From Chloroflexia bacterium (GTDB lineage Bacteria; Chloroflexota; Chloroflexia; Thermomicrobiales; UBA6265), in contig JACCYK010000396.1 of assembly GCA_013696525.1 (NCBI GenBank), forward strand, positions 1 to 11,837: a stretch of 11,837 nucleotides of DNA. The letters are read 5' to 3'. The notes under the pieces were generated by a model. The model was not told the DNA's origin, ran no database searches, and saw nothing but the letters and a program-made list of their open reading frames with translations. The translations under genes and the position numbers were made by a program. This document shows, in pieces, positions 1 through 5,862 of this stretch; positions within the stretch are counted from its first letter, which is position 1; the number at the start of each line of letters is the position of its first letter.

Positions 1-362
1 ATCTCCAGCAGCCAGCCGGCGTCGAAGATGCCGGCGATGATCACGGTCATCGCCACCTGGCGGCTGCCCAGCACGGCCTGGCGGACGACGCGGTTCTCGA
101 GCGCGTATTGGCGGTCGGCGAGATAGATCGTGACTTTCACCAAGTTGTCGAGCGTCATGTCAGCCGCGCGGAGCTGGGCACCGACGTTTTGCCAGGCCAG
201 GCGGGCCTGCTCGGCGAAGGTCGCCGGCACCTCGCCCGCGGTCGTCACCGGAATCTGGCCGCTGATGAAGAGCAGGCGCGATGGGCTCGTGATCTCCACC
301 GCCTGGGCGTAGCCGCCGGCGGCGGCCGGGGCGTCCGGCGCGTTGATCAGACGTCGGTTCAT
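1..362 (-). CDS. Rid (YjgF/YER057c/UK114) family protein, 3' end cut by window edge
   Basis: Reading leftward from an ATG at 362-360, the frame stays open for 120 codons to the window edge, so the C-terminus is missing. The translation has the Rid fold signature: LLFISGQIPV (residues 30-39), then NLVKVTIYLAD (73-83), then the C-terminal core AMTVIIAGIFDAGWLLE (104-120). A GGAGG sequence (372-368) lies five bases before the ATG and supports this start. True RidA enzymes hydrolyse reactive 2-aminoacrylate and related enamines/imines in the cytoplasm, using an Arg equivalent to Arg105. Here the matching place reads VAMTV, apparently Met instead of Arg, so the protein belongs more likely to a Rid subgroup without proven imine deaminase activity. 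It is transcribed away from the truncated oxidase gene to its right and shares no operon with anything visible here. Family assignment is firm; substrate is unknown. Confidence 0.85.
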   Translation of the reverse strand, partial: MNRRLINAPDAPAAAGGYAQAVEITSPSRLLFISGQIPVTTAGEVPATFAEQARLAWQNVGAQLRAADMTLDNLVKVTIYLADRQYALENRVVRQAVLGSRQVAMTVIIAGIFDAGWLLE

Positions 363-393
363 CGATGCCTCCGTGGTGCGGTCTGCCATCTGT

Positions 394-437
394 CGTGACC
401 CGCATTGTATTCCGTGACCCGCATTGTATTCCGTGAC
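394..437. repeat. 19-bp tandem direct repeat, 2.3 copies
   Basis: The unit cgtgacccgcattgtattc occurs at 394-412 and again, without change, at 413-431. A third partial copy (cgtgac) occupies 432-437. It lies just upstream of the leftward Rid gene. Read on the minus strand, each copy contains TACAAT, which resembles a -10 box, so it may be regulatory for that gene. It could equally be a replication-slippage duplication beside a deletion point. Confidence 0.9.
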
Positions 438-441
438 GCGG

Positions 442-458
442 TTGAACCGACCGTTCAA
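442..458. promoter_or_regulatory. Inverted repeat TTGAAC-N5-GTTCAA, candidate operator
   Basis: TTGAAC (442-447) and GTTCAA (453-458) are perfect inverted copies separated by CGACC. Size and spacing fit a dimeric repressor site such as those bound by TetR-type proteins. It lies between the Rid gene and the truncated oxidase, directly after the tandem repeats. No regulator gene is visible nearby, so its role is inferred only from symmetry and position. Confidence 0.4.
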
Positions 459-500
459 TTGACATCGCCGCGAATCATTTGACACGGCTGAACCGGGGCC

Positions 501-1286
501 GTGCCGCGGTTTCTCGCCATCAACGGCCAGCGCGAGCCGGTTATCCGGATGCGCCCGGGGGAGGTTCATCGCTGGCGCATCATTCAGGCCGCCCACGAGA
601 ACAATCTCCGGTTGGCCCTGGAGGGCCATCGCTTGCATGCGATTGCCTACGCTGGTCTGTCGTTGGCCACGATCGAAACCACCGACCAGGCGGAAATTGC
701 GCCCGGCCAGCGGGTTGACGTCCTAGTCCGGGCCACCTATCTCTTGGCGGCGAACCCGAACGACCAAGGCTACCCGTCGCCCGCGGAGCCGCTGGCCCGC
801 CTCGTGGTGGCGGGGGAGCCGGTGACGATGCAACTCCCCGCCGCGCTGCCACCACCGCTCGCCGGCATCGGCGATGGTGAGCTAACGGGCACCCGGCGCC
901 TGACGCTGTCCGCGCTGGAGCCGGAGCACCCGCCGGCGGCCAACTATCAGGAGTTCAGCTTTTTCATCGACGACAAACGGTTCGCCAATGACCGCGTGGA
1001 CCAGCGCGTGGAGTTGAACGCGGTCGAAGAGTGGACGATCGTCAACGACCACCATGACGATCACGTCTTCCATATCCACACCAACCCGTTTCAGCTGACG
1101 CGGGTCAACGACGAGGCGCTGGCGGCGCCGGTGTGGCGGGATACCATGATCGTGCCCCGGAACGGCAGTAACACCTTCCGCATCCGGTTCCTCGATTTCA
1201 CTGGGAAGCTCGTCCTCCACTGCCACATGCTGAACCACGAAGAGCTTGGCATGATGCAGGTGGTTGAGATCGTCGATGCTGACTGA
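501..1286 (+). CDS. Multicopper oxidase lacking its N-terminal cupredoxin domain (likely remnant)
   Basis: The 261-residue translation matches the second and third cupredoxin domains of three-domain multicopper oxidases (laccase/CueO/SufI-like). Domain 2 begins abruptly with AINGQREPVIRMRPGEVHRW near the start. The C-terminal domain keeps the copper motifs HVFHIHTNPF (about residues 189-198) and VLHCHMLNHEELGMM (about 238-252), which carry the type 1, 2 and 3 ligands of that half. The first domain, with its two HxH motifs needed to complete the trinuclear copper site, and the export signal are absent: the frame is closed by TGA at 489-491. The first possible start is GTG 501, with no convincing ribosome binding site. 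Full-length relatives are usually 450 residues or more. The protein therefore cannot be a working oxidase alone, and the gene is best read as a 5'-deleted pseudogene whose remaining frame is intact. The deletion point falls next to the tandem repeats at 394-437. Confidence 0.8.
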   Translation: MPRFLAINGQREPVIRMRPGEVHRWRIIQAAHENNLRLALEGHRLHAIAYAGLSLATIETTDQAEIAPGQRVDVLVRATYLLAANPNDQGYPSPAEPLARLVVAGEPVTMQLPAALPPPLAGIGDGELTGTRRLTLSALEPEHPPAANYQEFSFFIDDKRFANDRVDQRVELNAVEEWTIVNDHHDDHVFHIHTNPFQLTRVNDEALAAPVWRDTMIVPRNGSNTFRIRFLDFTGKLVLHCHMLNHEELGMMQVVEIVDAD

Positions 1287-1401
1287 AATACTTCGCCACC
1301 GGCCGCTCATGCCTGGCGTCGCCGGCGAGCGCCCCGTCGCGACCGGTGCCATCCTCATTCTGGACGAGGATTAGCGGGCGCGGCCACGCCTCGCCAAGCC
1401 A

Positions 1402-1430
1402 TTGAAAGTCGTTGCCACCGATGCTAAAGT
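1402..1430 (+). promoter_or_regulatory. Candidate sigma70-type promoter of the toxin-antitoxin pair
   Basis: TTGAAA (1402-1407) and TAAAGT (1425-1430) are separated by 17 bp, an acceptable -35/-10 pair. Transcription would begin near 1437, some 30 bases before the antitoxin ATG at 1468. The -10 box overlaps the inverted repeat at 1427-1447, the arrangement expected if the toxin-antitoxin complex represses its own promoter. Matches to consensus are partial, so this is a moderate call. Confidence 0.4.
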
Positions 1431-1447
1431 AGGAACTCTTACTACTT
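1427..1447. promoter_or_regulatory. Inverted repeat AAGTAG-N9-CTACTT, candidate antitoxin operator
   Basis: A perfect 6-bp inverted repeat, AAGTAG (1427-1432) and CTACTT (1442-1447), sits 20 bases before the antitoxin start. Phd/YefM-type antitoxins bind short palindromes overlapping their own promoters, so an autoregulatory operator is the natural reading. This is inferred from symmetry and location only. Confidence 0.45.
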
Positions 1448-1467
1448 ATTCGGATCCGGAGTCGACG

Positions 1468-1713
1468 ATGGATGAGATGGTTTCCGCGGCCGAAGCGAAT
1501 CGAAAATTTTCTCAGCTCCTGCGTGGCGTGCGGGAGGGGCGAACCTACGTGATCACCAACCATGGCGAGCCGGTGGCGCGGCTGGGGCCGGCCGGTTGGG
1601 ACCGGGCGAGATCAGACTCCGCGTTCAAGGTGTTGATGGCCCGATTAGAAAGTCAGCCGGCCGTGAATGCGGGCCGCTGGACCCGCGATGAGCTTTACGA
1701 AGACGAACCATGA
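1468..1713 (+). CDS. Phd/YefM-family antitoxin
   Basis: This 81-residue protein opens with MDEMVSAAEANRKFSQLL, the beta-strand/helix DNA-binding start of Phd/YefM antitoxins, followed by VREGRTYVITNHGEPVARL, which is equally typical. The C-terminal tail (WTRDELYEDEP) would be the flexible toxin-neutralising part. ATG 1468 is preferred over an upstream in-frame TTG (1402) because GGAG (1458-1461) sits six bases before it, because the family fold begins here, and because the upstream stretch contains the likely promoter and operator. Its stop overlaps the start of the PIN toxin by ATGA, indicating translational coupling. It should neutralise that toxin in a complex and repress the operon. Confidence 0.85.
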   Translation: MDEMVSAAEANRKFSQLLRGVREGRTYVITNHGEPVARLGPAGWDRARSDSAFKVLMARLESQPAVNAGRWTRDELYEDEP

Positions 1714-2192
1714 GGATCGCCCTCGACACGAACATCATCGCCTACGCGGAAGGCGTGAACGACGATCACCATCAAGATGCGGCGCGGCAACTCCTGCGAC
1801 AGTTGCCACGGGATAGCACGGTGCTGCCGGTGCAGGTGCTCGGTGAGCTGTTCAACGTTATTCTGCGTAAGACGAACCGCTCGCGGGTGGAAGCCCGCCA
1901 GTCACTGCTGCACTGGAGTGACGCATTTCTCCTCGCCTCGACGACTCCAGGGACGATGGTGGACGCCGCCGATCTCGCGGTCGACCATGGTCTGGGAATC
2001 TGGGACGCGGTGATCTTGACCGTGGCGGCCGAAGCCAACTGTCGGCTCCTCTTGTCAGAAGACATGCACGAGGGGTTTACCTGGCACGGAGTGACCGTGA
2101 CGAATCCCTTCGCCGCGACTCGACATCCCTTGCTCGATTCGATCCTCGGCGCAAACGGATTTCACGGGGGTGACACGAGTATCGGCGGGTGA
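1710..2192 (+). CDS. PIN-domain ribonuclease toxin (VapC-like)
   Basis: This 160-residue protein has a PIN nuclease domain. LDTNIIAY at the N-terminus carries Asp6, LGELFNVILRK carries Glu46, GIWDAVILTVA carries Asp99 and LLLSEDM carries Asp118. These four acidic residues form the usual Mg2+ centre. Such toxins cleave specific RNAs, often tRNA or rRNA, and are held inactive by the antitoxin encoded just upstream, with which it shares a 4-nt ATGA overlap. VapC proteins are commonly 130-145 residues. This one has a Gly/His-rich tail of roughly 20 residues after TNPF that adds nothing recognisable. All catalytic residues are present, so the toxin is probably functional. The RNA target cannot be told from sequence. 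Confidence 0.87.
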   Translation: MRIALDTNIIAYAEGVNDDHHQDAARQLLRQLPRDSTVLPVQVLGELFNVILRKTNRSRVEARQSLLHWSDAFLLASTTPGTMVDAADLAVDHGLGIWDAVILTVAAEANCRLLLSEDMHEGFTWHGVTVTNPFAATRHPLLDSILGANGFHGGDTSIGG

Positions 2193-2316
2193 CGAACGAG
2201 TGCATCTGACGCGGCGCTGGTCCACATGCTCACATTCTCATCTCTATCTGACCTGCCGGTCTTGACCAGCATGGAAATCGAGCTGGTATCACCTCGATGA
2301 TGGAAAGGAAATACGA

Positions 2317-3076
2317 GTGGCGGCTGGGAAACGGGTGTTGCTGGCGGGCGAGAGCTGGGTCATGCACACGATTCATCAAAAGGGGTTTGACACGTTTACG
2401 ACCACGGCCTATGGGGAGGGGCACGGCTGGTTGCGGGCGGCGTTGGCGGCGGGCGGCTTCGAGGTCGAGCATCCGCCGAACCATCTGGTGTCGGTCCAGT
2501 TCCCGACGACGGCCGCGGCGCTGGCGGCCTACGATGTCGTGATCCTGAGCGACATCGGGTCGAACACGCGCCTGCTCAATCCGGACACCTTCGAGCGGTC
2601 GCAATCGCGGCCGAACCGGCTCCACTTGCCGCGCGACCACGTCGCGGGCGGCGGCGGCTTGGTGATGGTCGGCGGCTACCTGACCTTCCAGGGGATCGAT
2701 GCTAAGGCGCGCTACGCCGGCACCGCGGTGGAGGAAGCGTTGCCGGTGACGATGCTGGCGATCGACGATCAGGTCGAGGCGCCGGAATCGGTCATTCCAC
2801 GGGTGGTGGTGGCGGATCACCCGATCGTCGCCGGCTTGGCGGCGGAGTGGCCGGGGTTGCTTGGCTATAACCGCATTATTGCCAAGCCGGGGGCAACGGT
2901 GATCGCCACTGCCGGCGACGATCCTTTGCTGGTTGCCGGCAGTCACGGCGCCGGCCGGACGGTGGCCTTCGCCTCGGACCGCGGCCCGCATTGGGCGCCC
3001 CCCCGCCTTCCGCGAGTGGGATGGCTACGCCCGGCTCTGGCTGGGGATCATCGGCTGGGCTGCCGCCGCGGGATAA
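2317..3076 (+). pseudogene. ThuA/GATase1-like protein with frameshift near the C-terminus
   Basis: The product resembles the putative glutamine amidotransferase family (class I GATase-like fold). Recognisable segments are KRVLLAGESWVMHTIHQKGF near the start, then YDVVILSDIGSNTRLL, GGGGLVMVGGYLTFQGI and LLGYNRIIAKP, with GRTVAFASDRGPHWAPP near the end. GTG 2317 is chosen because AAAGGA lies about eight bases upstream and the family begins here. After residue 229 the literal frame leaves the family and runs on with unrelated sequence to 3198. If one C is removed from the run of seven C at 2998-3004, the frame continues with AFREWDGYARLWLGIIGW and stops at TAA 3074-3076, the normal family C-terminus, for about 252 residues. 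So this is either a real single-base insertion or a homopolymer sequencing error. The biochemical role of the family is unsettled, and catalytic function cannot be asserted. Confidence 0.75.
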
Positions 3077-3194
3077 CCCGGCGCGGGATGACCATCGCCT
3101 GGATCCGTAGCGCTCTTGAACCGGGCCAGGAACCTGAATTCCCTAGCACTCCCTCCGCAAGGCCACTCTTCATCGGGTCTCCGGCGCCGGGGTA

Positions 3195-3222
3195 TTGACA
3201 TCGCCGCTGAATTCTGTATATT
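3195..3222 (+). promoter_or_regulatory. Sigma70-type promoter of the siroheme/sulfate-assimilation operon
   Basis: A perfect -35 box TTGACA (3195-3200) is followed after 16 bp by TATATT (3217-3222), in a locally AT-rich patch unlike its surroundings. Transcription would start near 3229. It is the best promoter-like sequence in the window and points at the sulfur operon that begins at 3581, leaving an untranslated leader of about 350 nt. No operator was identified with certainty. Confidence 0.6.
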
Positions 3223-3580
3223 GTTAGTCAAGAACTGAGATATACGCTTTGGTGGTCGCGCGCTCGACGTGACAGGATCCTCCAATGTGGCCAGCGAACG
3301 CGCCAGCGCATAGCGTTCACCGAAAACTTTGCTTGTTGGCGCGGGGGCGGGTTGCCATCCGCGAAATGTCCTGGTCGTTTGTCTACTGCTTCTTCTCAAA
3401 TCACCTGCCGTTCCTTGCCCCCAATCGGAGTGAGCCCTGTCCGGCTCGCTGACGACGCTCCGCTTCACCGCGCTGCACCGAATGTCGTTGACCACGCCCG
3501 GCCGGGGGTGGGCACCTCCCGTGTTTCTGTCGCCACGTTCCGGTTCGAACCGTGGCACATCCGGTGTCTGGAGTCTGCCG
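3223..3580 (+). other. Long untranslated leader of the sulfur operon, content unassigned
   Basis: No frame in these 358 bases carries recognisable protein sequence. Two structures stand out. One is a stem GAACGC (3296-3301)/GCGTTC (3313-3318) with an 11-nt loop. The other is a GC-rich hairpin around 3504-3519, in which a G-rich arm pairs with ACCTCC across the loop GGGC. The length and location suit a cis-regulatory leader such as a riboswitch or attenuator, but I could not match it to a known class. There is no clear T-run after the second hairpin. Confidence 0.35.
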
Positions 3581-4249
3581 ATGGCCTACAACACCTATCC
3601 CATCGCCCTGGACCTGGCGGGAAAGCGCTGCCTCCTGGTGGGCGGGGGGCAGATCGCTGAAAGTAAGCTGGATGCGCTGCTCGTGGCCGGCGCCGACATC
3701 CGGGTCGTCAGCCCCGAGGTCCGGCCCCGGTTCCTGCGGCTGGCAATGGCGGCGGCCATCTGCCTCCATCGTCGCCCGTACCGGGCGGACGATCTGACTG
3801 GCGCCGCGCTCGTGATCGCCGCCACCGACGACCACGCGGTCAACGCCGGGATCGTGACCGAGGCCCGCGCCGCCGGCATCCTGGCTCAGGCCGTCGATAA
3901 CATCCCCTATTGCGATTTCCACGCGGTCGCGATCGTGCGCCGGGGCGAGCTACAGGTCTCCATCTCGACCAACGGGCGCAGTCCGGCCTTTGCCCGCTGG
4001 CTGCGGGAAGAGCTGGATGCCTCGCTGCCGGTCGAATATGGCGACCTGCTGGCGGTGCTGGGCGAGGTCCGGGACGAGCTCAAAGCGGACGGCCCAATCC
4101 CGGAGTACGAGCACTGGCGGGACGCGATCACCGACGAGGTGTTCACCGATCTCCGGCAGGGCGATCATGCCTCCGCCCGCCGTCGCCTCCACGACCGGCT
4201 GATCCGCGCCGCGCCCGAGCCGGCACCGGTCGCCGGAGCACCGCGATGA
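3581..4249 (+). CDS. Precorrin-2 dehydrogenase / sirohydrochlorin ferrochelatase (siroheme synthase, Met8/CysG-N type)
   Basis: The 222-residue protein oxidises precorrin-2 to sirohydrochlorin with NAD+, then inserts Fe2+ to give siroheme, the cofactor of the sulfite reductase encoded downstream. The Rossmann motif LLVGGGQIAESKLDALL (residues 18-34) leads to VVSPE (42-46). The Asp-Asp pair in VIAATDDHAVN (83-84) lies where the family has its catalytic aspartate. VSISTNGRSPAFARWLREEL is the family signature preceding the helical C-terminal domain. ATG 3581 is chosen because GGAG (3570-3573) lies seven bases upstream and the fold starts at TYPIALDLAGK. An in-frame ATG at 3482 would add a tail unlike the family. 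Its length matches the free-standing Met8/CysG N-terminal unit. The stop overlaps the next start by ATGA. Confidence 0.9.
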   Translation: MAYNTYPIALDLAGKRCLLVGGGQIAESKLDALLVAGADIRVVSPEVRPRFLRLAMAAAICLHRRPYRADDLTGAALVIAATDDHAVNAGIVTEARAAGILAQAVDNIPYCDFHAVAIVRRGELQVSISTNGRSPAFARWLREELDASLPVEYGDLLAVLGEVRDELKADGPIPEYEHWRDAITDEVFTDLRQGDHASARRRLHDRLIRAAPEPAPVAGAPR

Positions 4250-5112
4250 GCGGCCGGGGGCTCGTCTCGATCGTGGGCGCCGGACCTGGCGATCCGGAGC
4301 TGGTGACGGTGCGCGGGTTGCGCCGGATCCAGGCGGCCGAGGTGCTGGTCTACGACCGGCTGGTCAGCCCGGACCTGGTCGCCGAGGCGCCGGCCATGGC
4401 CGAGCGCATCTTCGCCGGCAAGGCGACCGGCTTCGCGGCGTTGAGCCAGGGCGAGATTGAGTGGCTGCTGATCGAGCGGGGCCGCGCCGGCCGGCGGGTC
4501 GTCCGGCTGAAGGGGGGCGATCCGTTCGTCTTCGGCCGGGGCGGCGAGGAAGTCGCCGCCCTGGTGGCGCACGGGATTCCGGTCGAGGTGGTGCCGGGGC
4601 TGTCGTCGGCCACATCGGTGCCGGGAAGCGTTGGTATTCCGGTGACGCACCGAGGCCTCTCGTCCTCGGTCACCATCGTGACCGGGCACGAAGATCCCAC
4701 GACAGGCGAGCCCGCCATCGATTGGGACTGGCTGGCGGCCTCCATCGGCACCCTGGTCATCCTGATGGGACTCGCTAATCTGCCAGCGATCTGCCACAAG
4801 CTGATCGCGGGCGGCCGGGCACCGTCAACGCCGGCGGCGGTGATCGCATCGGGCACTTGGACAGAGCAACGGGTGGTAACGGCGACCCTGGCCGCTTTGC
4901 CGGCGCTGGCGGCCGAGTTGCAATTGGTCGCTCCGGCCCTGGTCGTCGTTGGCAACGTTGTCGCTCTGCGCGAGCTTCTGACCGCGGCGACGCTGGTTGG
5001 ACCACCGGTGACCGTGGTGGCGCGAGGAAATGACCGGAAGGAGCCGTGGCCGGCGCCGTCAGTGGTGCTCGGCCGCGAGCGGGAGGTGGCTCATGGCCGA
5101 GCTGCTGACTAG
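4246..5112 (+). CDS. cobA: Uroporphyrinogen-III C-methyltransferase (SUMT)
   Basis: This SAM-dependent enzyme methylates uroporphyrinogen III at C2 and C7 to give precorrin-2, the substrate of the enzyme encoded just before it. The 288-residue protein shows the tetrapyrrole methylase signatures in order: VGAGPGDPELVTVRG (10-24), AEVLVYDRLVSP (31-42), VVRLKGGDPFVFGRGGEE (85-102), and VPGLSSATSVPGSVGIPVTH (116-135). LVILMGLANLP lies further on. The pair of genes splits what is the single fused CysG protein in E. coli. The start is fixed by the ATGA overlap with the upstream stop, and the 3' end overlaps cysH by 20 nt. In this operon its product is most likely destined for siroheme rather than cobalamin. 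The last 15 or so residues are low-complexity and not typical. Confidence 0.92.
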   Translation: MSGRGLVSIVGAGPGDPELVTVRGLRRIQAAEVLVYDRLVSPDLVAEAPAMAERIFAGKATGFAALSQGEIEWLLIERGRAGRRVVRLKGGDPFVFGRGGEEVAALVAHGIPVEVVPGLSSATSVPGSVGIPVTHRGLSSSVTIVTGHEDPTTGEPAIDWDWLAASIGTLVILMGLANLPAICHKLIAGGRAPSTPAAVIASGTWTEQRVVTATLAALPALAAELQLVAPALVVVGNVVALRELLTAATLVGPPVTVVARGNDRKEPWPAPSVVLGREREVAHGRAAD

Positions 5113-5842
5113 AAACCGGCTCGACGCTGAGGCGCTGGCGGCGGCGTTCGAGTCGCGTCCGGCAACGGAGCTGATCGCGTGGGCGATCGCGGAGTTCGGG
5201 TCCGATCTGGCAATTGCCACCAGCTTTCAGAACGACGGCATGGTCATCCTCGATCTGGCCTGGCGGATTGATCCCGGCGTCCGGGTGATCACGGTCGATA
5301 GCGGGCGCTTGCGGCCGGAAACCTTCGAGCTGATCGACCGGGTCCGGGACCGCTATCAGATCGCGATCGAGGTCTTCTCCCCGGATGCGTTCGATCTGGA
5401 ACAATTCGTCGCCGCCAATGGGGTCAATCCGTTTTATCGAAGTCTCGATCTCCGGCTGCGGTGCTGCGAAGTGCGCAAAGTCGAGCCCTTGAACCGGGCC
5501 CTGCGCGGCACGGCGGCCTGGATCTCGGGGCAGCGCCGCGGCCAGAGCCTGTCGCGGCGGGCGGTGCGCAAGGTCGAGATCGACGAGGCGCGGCCGGGGT
5601 TGCTGAAACTCAACCCGCTGGCGGATTGGAGCGCGGAAGCGGTCTGGGCCTATATCCGGCAGCACGACGTGCCATACAACGACCTCTACGACCAGGGGTT
5701 CACCAGCATCGGCTGCGCCCCCTGTACGCGAGCGATCGGACCGGGAGAAGACTCACGAGCCGGGCGCTGGTGGTGGGAAACCGGCGTCCCGAAAGAGTGC
5801 GGCATCCACTGTCAGGTCGATTGGGCGACGATCCGAGCGTAA
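5093..5842 (+). CDS. cysH: Assimilatory adenylyl-sulfate (APS) reductase, 4Fe-4S type
   Basis: The 249-residue protein belongs to the PAPS/APS reductase family and reduces activated sulfate to sulfite with thiol (thioredoxin-type) electrons. TSFQNDGMVILDLA (43-56) and VDSGRLRPET (68-77) form the nucleotide-binding part. Cys124-Cys125 in LRCCEVRKVEPL and Cys208/Cys211 in IGCAPCTRAI provide the four 4Fe-4S ligands that mark APS-using enzymes. KECGIH (Cys236) carries the catalytic cysteine. The E. coli PAPS-type enzyme lacks the four cluster cysteines, so APS is the expected substrate here and no APS kinase is required. GGGAGG (5081-5086), six bases before ATG 5093, supports the start. The sulfite product feeds the reductase encoded 20 bases downstream. 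ATP sulfurylase is not in the window. Confidence 0.93.
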   Translation: MAELLTRNRLDAEALAAAFESRPATELIAWAIAEFGSDLAIATSFQNDGMVILDLAWRIDPGVRVITVDSGRLRPETFELIDRVRDRYQIAIEVFSPDAFDLEQFVAANGVNPFYRSLDLRLRCCEVRKVEPLNRALRGTAAWISGQRRGQSLSRRAVRKVEIDEARPGLLKLNPLADWSAEAVWAYIRQHDVPYNDLYDQGFTSIGCAPCTRAIGPGEDSRAGRWWWETGVPKECGIHCQVDWATIRA

Positions 5843-5862
5843 CCGCCAACGGGAGAGACCAG

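Noticed and set aside
394..437. CRISPR-like repeat
   Set aside because: The copies are directly adjacent without spacers, and there are only two complete units.
2262..2291. Promoter-like TTGACC with GTATCA before the GATase1-like gene, overlapping an ATCGAG/CTCGAT inverted repeat
   Set aside because: The -10 match is poor and the spacing is not ideal; not strong enough to annotate.
3504..3523. T-box-like motif (GGGTGGGCACC) in the operon leader
   Set aside because: The spacing differs from the conserved UGGNACC bulge, and no specifier loop or stem I features could be identified, so a T-box call is not supportable.
3539..3560. tRNA-like GGTTCGAACC sequence
   Set aside because: It is a short palindrome. 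The flanks do not form a T-arm stem, and no acceptor, D or anticodon arm is found around it.
3482..3580. Longer N-terminus for the siroheme synthase from ATG 3482
   Set aside because: The extra 33 residues do not resemble the family, and the Shine-Dalgarno sequence supports ATG 3581.
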